From Temnothorax longispinosus (taxonomy: Eukaryota; Arthropoda; Insecta; Hymenoptera; Formicidae): a stretch of 64,000 nucleotides of DNA. The position numbers were made by a program, and so were the translations under genes. Location of the stretch: positions 5,363,019 to 5,427,018 of the forward strand of contig NC_092367.1 of assembly GCF_030848805.1 (NCBI RefSeq), written 5' to 3'. The notes beneath the pieces were generated by a model that worked only from the letters and a program-made list of their open reading frames with translations, was not told where the DNA came from and did not search any database. This document shows positions 55,410 through 64,000 of the stretch, piece after piece. Every line of letters begins with the position of its first letter. Position 1 is the first letter of the stretch.

Positions 55410-56130
55410 TCGATGCGGCACGTTGCAGGATCGTCCGCGAAAGAATTTCGCCCCCGTCGTTTCCCACTATCTCCCCCTTCAGCCTCCGGAGCACCCTCCT
55501 CGTGGATGTGTGGAAGCTTTCTACGGCATCGGTGGGCACCACCACCATCATCGTCGTCGCCGCCACCGCCGCCGACGCCGCCACCTTCTACTCTTCTTCG
55601 TTTTCTTCCTCCCTCCCCCGTCCTCGCCACCCTCCACTGTGTCCCCTTCCGTTCCTCGCAGGAGGAACATGGCTCCCAGGCAGGAGATCCGTCCGTCCAC
55701 ACCCTCGCTCTCGCAGCAACCCCGCGCGATCCCCCCCTCTTTCCCCCCGGACACTTCCCTTCCTCTTCCTCGCTTCTTTCCTCCCTCCACCGGTGCCAGT
55801 CTCCCCCCCCCCCCCCGATGCATTTTAAATCAAAGCCTCGGAGGTAACGCAATCACCAGGCATCACGACGCTTCCACAATTTTCTACTTTAAGCTACTTT
55901 ATGTATTAGTACCCCCGCCGTGTCTCTCCCCCGTCCCTCTCGTTTCTCGTCGACGGCGCGCAGTACCCTCTCTCCCGTCACCCCCGCGTTATGTCAGTGC
56001 CCGTCACACCGGCGGCTTCGCAGCGTTGCTCTTCTGTCTCGGATCCCTCTCTCGCGCCCTCTCTTTGGTCCCCTCCTTACCTCCGCTCCGTCCTTCCGCC
56101 AACCAGGCTACCATCACCACCCCCTAGCAC
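55410..56130. repeat. Polypyrimidine / C-rich tract
   Basis: The plus strand is strongly C+T rich for about 700 bases, with runs such as 14 C (55803-55816) and CCACCACCATCATCG-type repeats. Low purine content removes stops, so several frames on both strands stay open for 150-240 codons. Composition explains those frames. A trinucleotide-like CACCGCCGCC section lies at 55540-55585. Confidence 0.6.
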
Positions 56131-58560
56131 GGGACTGGTAACAAGGTTATTTTATTAAACGAACCTCCGCACCGCCCGCTCGCCAACGTCGCCGGAATTC
56201 GAGACGCGCAGCAGCTCGTCTAACCGCGAGCGAGGAACACCGTAGTCCTTGCAAAGGGAACGGGAGTGGGGAGAGCAAGTGCTCTCCTTCGCGCGGTGTG
56301 AAGCAACGAGGATACTAAATTAGGTTGTAGGAAAAATAGGACGTGGAGGGAAAGAGCGATTCATTAATTTGAATCACTCATCTTTGTTCCCGCAAGAGAC
56401 GTTGAGCGAGAGAAGCGGAAAAAATGGACGAAGTCGAATGACGAAACTCGATTCGTTAATTCAGTCGCCCGTTTTAAAAAGTGCTTTTTACAAACCTGTC
56501 GTAGATGGCTTTCAACCGTGCATATAAATTTCATTTGGAAAATATTTCTTCTTATGACTACCGCCGATAAGAATAGAAACCGATCAGAGCGTTAATTAAT
56601 TTTTGTCGAGGCCCTAAATTCACTCGCGCGACACCGCGACACCGCGACGAGGGAAAAAAAAGTCGACTTCCAAATTCGTCAAAGGGCCCGTCGTGAAAAT
56701 TTAACGCGATAGGAGCGGTGCTCTCTGTAAACTCGCGAGAATGAAATCTATTTTTCACGTAAACGAATAACGCGTTTACGTCTCTCCCGCGTATGCTCTC
56801 TCTCTCTCTCTCTCTCCCCCCGCTCTCTCTTTTACGACACGCGTCATTCCCTTCCCCCCCGCGAAAGTTTGCCGCGTCCGTTGCGGTTCCGGCCGCGTGA
56901 AACGACGGGAATTCGCTTAATGCGCTTCGCGCGGAAATGTCCTCGCAGCGCGCTTTATAGCCGCGCGAAAGAAAGCTGCCAGTGAATAATGAGAAGAAAG
57001 AAATATCCTAGGATAAAAGATTTATTTTTTACGGCATTCTCTTGCCCTCTTCCTTTCTCCACGTCAAACGGGCTGGACGTCCCGGGGTGGTTACTTATAC
57101 CGGAGGGGGATGCACGTGTGTTCGCGGCGTGCAATTCGCAAACGTGGCGCGGTGTAATCCAGTCACCACGTAACGCGATTACTCTCCTAACTCAGCCTGT
57201 CGCTTTGTCTCTCTCTCTGCTCTCTCTCTCTCTCTCTCTCTCGCTTTTTCAGAGTTCTCCCTCTTTCTCTTCTTCCCATCGCTCGCAGTCTCACCTCCTG
57301 TCGCAACTCTCGGCCATCCCTGGAGGCCGAGTAACGCGGAACCAGCAGGACGGGAAGCTGTAGTAGTGGGTATGCGGGTAGTTACGTGGCATTAATAACG
57401 GGTTGGAGGAAATCTTCGGCGCGCGGGTGTCGTTATTTTTCCCCCCCTGGATAATGGAAACGTCTATTATCGCCTCGCCCGCCGTTCGTAACGCGCGACG
57501 GAGGCTTGATTTAAGATTAATTTTGACATTAACGTTGCAAAAGCCCCACCGACATTTGCAGCATTTATACACCTATGTATATTTTGAGAGGGATATTTCT
57601 GGATGCTCTCGATTAATTTTAATCGGTTACAAAATAGATATCTGTTACACAGATCGTTTCGGTATAAACGCACGTACACACGTTGTTTTATTTCATTATT
57701 TCATTATTTTTATACTTTTGAAAAAAAGATCGCTCTCCGCCGTCCATAACGGGAAAATTCATCGTAATTCTCCATTAGCGTTGAATCTATTTTTAAGCAG
57801 CCGTTCTCGTAATTTTTAAGACAACTGGAGTAATTAATCACTCTTTAAAACTGTACTTAAAATTACGCTACGTAGGGCGTGAAATAAAAATGAAATAAAT
57901 TAAAAAGAAATATAAGGAAACGCGCGGTCAAATATTTTTTATATATTTTTCAACTCGAAAGGAAGGCGGTTATAAAGATGCAGATAATACCGAGATTAAT
58001 ATATTTATTATAATTACTGGTCCCTGGCGGCGATTTAATAATTTTCGTAAATTATCGAGTCATTCGAGTCGAGAAGAATCGAAACGGGCTACCAAGAAAA
58101 AAAGATATTACATAACGAATGATATCAGAATCGGCGCAGACGTGGAAAAGGGGAAGACGATGCAAAGGGGGGAGATCAAGCTGGAAAGGATACTTTGTAC
58201 GGGCAATGTAAACCGAAATTACGTTACTCCTGTGCGTCGCCCGCATAAAGTGAATCGTATAGTAGTCCCGTCAGACGGTGGCTATACGAGGATTTGTGAG
58301 CTATTAATCGATAATTCTAATTCCCCTCGATGTTCTAACGCAACATCGCGGAAGAAAAATTTTATTAACATCTCAAAAAATCCATCCCTCCTCTACTTCT
58401 TCCCTTCACTTTTAATACAAACTCACGGAAATTGAAAGAAACAATTACACCAATATTACTTTTATCTTATAAAGAATAATGATCAGGCCAGAGTCTAATC
58501 GTCTGCACGATTCTAAATCCGTGCCCAGTCGCATTTCAAATCGCGTTAAAAAAAGTGGAT
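56131..58560. other. Gene-free DNA with CT microsatellites
   Basis: No gene supported. (CT)n runs occur at 56793-56816 and 57207-57242. CpG-rich patches (56820-56960, 57060-57180) alternate with AT-rich DNA (57560-58060). Confidence 0.45.
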
Positions 58561-59480
58561 GTTATTGTCAAGGGCGGCGGTGGTCGCGAAGGACGAGTGA
58601 GCGTGTGAACGCGTAGAGAACGAGAAGCCGCGCGCGGCTAACACGCGCTCTGCCAAGGATCGCCATGGACTTGTGAGGGGCAAAGAGGAGGCTGGGGTAA
58701 ACGCGATTTACACCATGACGACTATCGCCTCTCTTCTCGCGCAAAGTGCCTACGTGCAGCCGCGAAAGGGCGCGAGGTGGAGAGAAGGAGCGAGAGAGAG
58801 AGAGAGAGAGAAGGAGAGAGAGGGAGGGAGGGAGAGTTGTTACGACACACCGGCGGGTGACAGGACTGACAGGAGATTCTGCTCCGCGGGAGGACGGGGC
58901 CGGGGATAGCGGGGAGGACGGGAGGGCGAGAGGGATGAAAGTAGGGATGTTTGTCGTACGCGTTATTTGGCCAATAAAACCACGTGGCGGCGCACGGAGG
59001 GCATCGGGCGTCGCGCCGCCGTTCGCGGAATAGACGATCGTCGGGGAGAGGCGCGCCGGCCGCCGCCGAAGCGACGACGGCGGAGGGTGCGAAGGGCGCG
59101 CGCGGAAGAAAGAGATGGGTAGCGGTGCACACGACGGTGCGTAGACCACGCCTCGCCGCGTGCTCGGCGCACGCGTGGTTCCGCCTATTCGCCGTGCACG
59201 CTTCCCGTCGCGGCCCGCGACGTAACGGCGACCGTCCGCGACTCCACCGCGGCCGCGACACGTCGTCGTCACGCGACGCACTATCGGCTTGGAGGTCCTG
59301 TCGCCTTGCGGCTCGCGTGTCGGTATTCGGAGCAGGCAAAGAGAGAAAGAGAGGAGAGAGAGAGAAAGGGAAAGAAAAGAAGTCCCCGTCCTGTCATTCG
59401 CTGTCGCAGTGCTCCCCGCGTGCTCATCCACGAGAAACGACGAGATCAAGCACCACGTGAAGCTGACTCCTACTCGACCC
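58561..59480. promoter_or_regulatory. CpG-dense block with GA repeats, possible promoter/5'UTR
   Basis: One of the most CpG-rich parts of the window, with (GA)n at 58791-58822 and GAGA-rich DNA at 59338-59385. Long open frames on both strands (up to 347 codons on the minus strand) are low-complexity Arg/Ser/Pro translations and not credible genes. Its placement 0.8-1.9 kb before the possible exon at 60306 would suit a promoter. Confidence 0.35.
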
Positions 59481-60305
59481 GGCTGATGCATCGGAATTTC
59501 ACCCTGGATTCCGCCTTGGTCGCGTGGATACCCATTGAGCTGTCGCTCCGAAGAGGATTCCGTGAAGATCCAGTCACGGTTTGTCTCAAACACACGTAGG
59601 AATTCGTTCACTTGTTCTCCTCTTACGCGGAAGTGTTACTCGAAGAGAGAGAGAGAAAAACGTTCCTTCGGTTTCTCCCTACAAGTGTTTCTATCAACGT
59701 CGCGCCTTCGTCAGGATTCCTACGATACGCTTCGTCCTGATTTAACATATACTGACGATAAGTTTTTTCGCCATCCGTCAATGTCGCTCGAAAGAACATC
59801 GTGATCTTCGTTAAGTTCCTATCGCGTGTGACTGTCAAATATACACATGACAGAAGCGAAACTCTCGGCTGTTTATACTCTTGGCAGAAGTCCGACGTAT
59901 TCGTACGCGACAGGTCGCCTCGCTTCATCGTTCGGAACTCGCGAGAATTCACCGAGATCGACGATCTCGTGATCATTTTATCAATAAATATTAGATAAAA
60001 AGAAATACGCCTAATTCGTCTTTGCACAGGGCACGTCAAGTGTTTCTTTTCGTTACTCCAAATTGTTGGTTACGACAAGCGCGGAACAGTGATCTAAACG
60101 CCGCGATACACCCGGAAGGTATCGCCAACGTGATCCCGCAAGTTGAACCCCCGAACGAGATTTGCGGAAGCACACGCATGCGGAGTTAAGGACAAAGTCG
60201 AAACAGTACGACACGAGGTCGGGAAAGTGTGGCGGGAAGTGGCGGGATCGGCGTATCAATCGGAGATCAGACGGGCACTCTCCAGAGCGTCCGTCGACCG
60301 GCTGA

Positions 60306-60484
60306 TATTCGCGGGGAGAGGGGATCCGCGGCGGTGCGGAAGAGATCGGGAAGGTGTTGTTCAGCCACGAGTCCAGGATTCTCACCCCCGGAGGCAGTGC
60401 CATCTCGCCCGGGGGCGCGGGGCCACCCGCGAGCCCATCGCCGGGACACTATCATCCCCCTGCGCACAGTCCGCCCCTGGTCAA
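60306..60484 (+). CDS. Possible coding exon of an unidentified gene
   Basis: Not recognised. One frame, open after a stop at 60303-60305, reads EEIGKVLFSHESRILTPGG and continues Gly/Pro/Ser-rich to GHYHPPAHSPPLVK. It ends exactly at a strong donor, AAG|GTAAGC (GT at 60485). The mixed, non-Arg-rich composition and the donor favour an exon, perhaps the first coding exon of a regulatory protein with the rest beyond the window. No in-frame ATG or clear acceptor was found at the left end, and the other two frames are also open, so the call is weak. Confidence 0.28.
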
Positions 60485-60816
60485 GGTAAGCCCCTTGTTT
60501 TCATCGGGGATATCGAAAAACAAACATCGGTTCGTGAATGAAACTGGCCCAAAGTGCGCTTGAACGAGTACGAAGTCGACCGAAGAAACTGTTGCATTAA
60601 TTTATATCATTACTAATGCAATAATATATATTTTTATTCGATAATTATAATTAAATTGGTCAGTAACATGAATTTTTTCATCGGTAAATGATGCCGATTG
60701 CGACATTTTCGAAAGTAATGGTTAATTATAATTATTTTTCCGCCCGATTGTTGAGTTTATATAGCTATGATTTTTTAACGAAAAGATGTGTTTTGCAATC
60801 CTAAATATATATACGA

Positions 60817-60866
<50 letters not shown>

Positions 60867-63800
60867 ATTTATAATTATGCGACGAAGTAATAGCTTGTCG
60901 GCGCACTGTTAAATGCTGTACGTATTCTGACGCTTTCATTACCATGTATACCTATTAAATCACTCTCGACCGGTCTCGGGAATACTTGAAATAAATAAAT
61001 GAAACACGAGCGCTATTTATTAAATTATTCATTTTGTCAGCGTGACAGATAACGAAGAGATTGAAACAATTGAATAATAGTGGCATGATTACAAGCAAGA
61101 GCACTGTTTTATCTGTAACTAACGCATTTCGGACGTCCGGCTTTTGAAGTAATATACGTACTTAAATCCCGTCCGCGCATTTACATATTGACAAAGTTTT
61201 TGCGATAAGCAATGTTGTTCAACGTGTTTTTACGACACGGGGAGACGCGTTGAAAAATGTAATTCAAATTCTAAGTGGAAAATCTTGTTTTAGGAAAAAA
61301 GAACGAGAACGTTTATCCGGATAACAACTAATTATTTCACATAAATCGTTGAGTTAAATTAAATGGCTTTGTTATTAAGCGCACCTTGTTCATTTTGGCT
61401 TAACAACACGGGTGCGCGCGCGATTACATTTTACATGTAACGCCTAACGATAATCGCGCTGAGAAATTATTAATGCGTCAGAGGTTTAAATTCGATCGCT
61501 GTTTCAAAGTCGATCGGAATTATTCTGTCACATAAGTGGCCTGCTAGGGTAGAGTGGACGAACGTAATGAATGCCATAAAACACATTTATGTCGTCACGT
61601 TAAATAATGGAGACAAATGTGATATCGATAGATTTCCTTTGTGCTTTTCGCTTCGCTCAAGATTGCTTCTCCCTGGCAAATCTGATATTTTTTATTACAT
61701 TTGTGAGACTTATATTATTCATTCTTTTTTATATATTTTTACTTTTATGTATAAATTTCGTTTTTTTAACGGTTCTTTGTAAACAAATTTATTGTTATCA
61801 TTTTATATCGTCTTTTAAAAAATCCTTTGTGTAAAAAGATTTATTATTATCATTATTTCATATCGTGTACGATCGCGCGGGACTCGCGTAGCATTCGACT
61901 GTCACATGAGTCAGAAAAAATTATGTTAAAAATAACTTTCGACGATCATCGAATTAATTTAAAATTAACTATTAAGTACCGTATGCGAACTAGTACGTGA
62001 CGTAATAAAGCTTTGAGTAGAAAATTGGTGCGATTTGTTCCCCGTTCTATTTTCCATAAATAGTTCGCGATGCGATCAGCGTATAATATGCATTAATGTA
62101 TTAGGATATCTAAAGAACGGAAAGTACCGGGATATTCGATCTTAAACGTGATAAAAAAAATAGGAAGAGAATAGTAGTAATAACTATGTTTCTCATTCTG
62201 TGAATGGAGGAAAAAATAATCTCGATGTTCTGTTCTTCTCTTCATAACTTCAGAAATTATATAATATCTCGAAGTGAAGTCGGAAGTTATTAAAAAATAT
62301 ACGATAGAATGCCTTAAATATTGTATTGTACACTGAAATTAAACAGATTACTTTGCCATTTAAGTTCATTTTTACAAACGTGGCGACAAATAGAAGTTGG
62401 CAACATTCAGTGTATTGTCGTGCATTATTTTTAACGTTAAGAAGAGACGATGTCGATCTCAAACGACAGCTATAATTGCCTACCAATGTACCAATACAAA
62501 TCCGTCTCCGTAGTCTACATTGTTAACTGTAAGACCCCACGGCATCTGTTGAGAGTTACGCGCTTAAATTGTCACGGCGGAAACTTGTCAGCGATCACAT
62601 TATAATCCAGGGATATATGTGGCAATTACGGCATTAGACCCGAATAGCCGATAATTCCGTTTTAGGTTTGAACTAGACTTTGCCGTAATAGGATTAGAAT
62701 TTGCGGCACGTTCAGGTGACCGTCTATTCTAGACGCGCACCCTCCAACCTACCCTGCAAGCTATCAGCTGCATTTAATCCCGTGAATACTAATTTGAAGT
62801 CGATTTCTTTCTCCAACATGAGATAATAGTTTCATTGAATCAAGATCGAATCACCAACAATATATTTCTCTTTCGATCAATCACTATTAAATGAAAGACC
62901 TTAATGGCAAAATAATGTGAGTCAGTTTTCGTAAAACTTGTACAATTGTTCTGTACTTAAGACTTTATTCTCTTTCTTGTTTTGATAAACGTCTAAATGT
63001 CAGAATGAAGAAAAACTGGGTTATATCACATATGCTTTTGTAACTCTTTAAATCCGCCTAAATAAATGAAATATCAACTTACGTTCGTCGTTACCCAACC
63101 GAGCGTTCGCTCCTTCTTCGTTTTATCGGCGACTTTCAGCCCCATTATCCGACATGTCCCGGATTTTCTCTCTCCCTCCCTCTCGGCGTTACTTCCGGAA
63201 TCAAGTGCGATCTCGGAATTTGACGCGACAAGCGCAATACGATATCGTCCTCGGAAAAGCGACTGCTCTTTATGGTCACGTAATAACTGCGTGGGACTGC
63301 CGCCGAGCGGGGAAGCGGGAATGGCGGGGAACGGTTTCGCGAACCGTAAGGGAGGCAAAGGGAGGAACGGAGGTGGAGAGAGCGAGGAAGCAAGAGAGAA
63401 AGAGAGAGAGAGAGAGAGAGAAGCAGTGGGATAGACGAAGAAAAAGAGGCCGACGATGATGATGGGTGTAAGGGCGGCTGTCCGAGCTCGTTTTCGTCAG
63501 CCGCCGCCGTGAATCCCTCTGGGGACTCCGCGCGGCAGCTGTCTACGGACTGCCGTTGGAGAAGCCCCGGTCGAAACTTAACGTGGAACGATTCCTGGTC
63601 CGTGCCCTGCTCCGTTGAACCGCGCGTTTATGATATCATTTCTGAATTAATAAAAAAATAAAAAGAAAAAGAGTGGATAGGGGGAAAAAGATAGACGACG
63701 CATCCGATGTTAGAATGAATCTGGTCCGTAATCTACGAAGTATATTTTAGGTATACGCGCTTTCATATTTAAAGCTGATCTTACGAGATCCGGACTTGAT

Positions 63801-64000
63801 CCGTTTTAGCACTAAATGTCCCGTGATTACATCTAAAAAAAAAATGAGACGTGCATGCTATTATTACGAATTATGCATGGGCTCGCGGAGCATTATCAAC
63901 GAGACGGAACGTTATCTATACGCTGCTTCCGACATTTCTATTCGCGATAAGCGGCCTTAATGCGCGATACGGAATTGTTAGCCTAGAACGTGAGAAGGGA
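60485..64000. other. Intron-like or intergenic DNA to the right edge
   Basis: No gene seen. Contents are an (AT)n microsatellite (about 60818-60862), AT-rich DNA, a CpG-rich patch at 63080-63640 with (GA)n at 63391-63420, and CT-rich DNA at 63167-63185. If 60306-60484 is an exon, this would be the start of a long intron. Confidence 0.4.

Noticed and set aside
55139..56127. Overlapping open frames of 90-237 codons on both strands
   Set aside because: Explained by the polypyrimidine composition, which excludes stop codons. The translations are Pro/Ser or Arg/Gly/Glu repeats.
58568..59611. 347-codon minus-strand open frame and overlapping plus-strand frames
   Set aside because: Low-complexity Arg/Ser/Pro/Leu translations of CpG- and GA/CT-rich DNA, with several frames open at once and no family motifs.
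1..64000. CRISPR arrays, operons, phage or toxin-antitoxin modules
   Set aside because: None present. The window is intron-containing eukaryotic DNA, and its repeats are microsatellites, a minisatellite and MITE-like elements.

Overview
The window looks like nuclear DNA of an insect, most likely a hymenopteran such as an ant. This is inferred from AT-rich intergenic DNA alternating with CpG-dense promoter blocks, small GT-AG introns, many short inverted-repeat elements, and protein sequences that read as insect orthologues of conserved animal genes. No prokaryotic, viral or CRISPR features were seen. Exon structures were built by hand by matching reading frame and phase across GT/AG junctions; every multi-exon model given here closes in frame.

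Layout, left to right. (1) 1-1705, minus: the 5' part of a secreted protein without a recognised domain, running off the left edge. (2) 3805-6583, plus: a chondroitin polymerising factor (CHPF, chondroitin synthase 2), 6 exons, about 766 aa. (3) 7100-8613, minus: ELL-associated factor Eaf, 5 exons, 296 aa, tail-to-tail with CHPF. (4) 10082-13806, plus: a lipase maturation factor 2-like ER membrane protein, 10 exons, 645 aa. (5) 15128-17887, minus: SNAPC4 (SNAP190), 919 aa in one exon. (6) 19865-31852, plus: Numb-associated kinase (Nak/AAK1), 14 exons, about 1471 aa, with a 4.9-kb last intron and a 2.2-kb GC-rich last exon. (7) 35107-36329, minus: a four-pass TMEM179-like protein, 258 aa. (8) 41109-42408, minus: TIM23, 4 exons, 204 aa. 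(9) 43063-49541, plus: RAD50, 17 exons, about 1371 aa, head-to-head with TIM23. (10) 49542-64000: about 14.5 kb without a gene I can defend. It holds CpG-rich islands, polypyrimidine and GA/CT tracts, and one possible coding exon near 60306-60484, and resembles the 5' or regulatory territory of a gene beyond the right edge.

Most genes alternate in strand, so neighbours share either promoters (SNAPC4/Nak, TIM23/RAD50, Eaf/LMF2, the left-edge gene/CHPF) or 3' ends (CHPF/Eaf, LMF2/SNAPC4, Nak/TMEM179). They have unrelated housekeeping roles: proteoglycan synthesis, transcription elongation, lipase folding, snRNA transcription, endocytosis, mitochondrial import and DNA repair. They are not a pathway cluster.

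I did not find a new multi-gene system. The most interesting material is non-coding: several hairpin-forming MITE-like elements in introns and intergenic DNA, including one whose terminal repeat coincides with a RAD50 splice donor and one with 66-bp arms differing at a single base. Other points are an internal 30-residue-spaced repeat in the Nak tail, an intron-less SNAPC4, a possible truncated Nak isoform, and a palindromic homeodomain-type site cluster.
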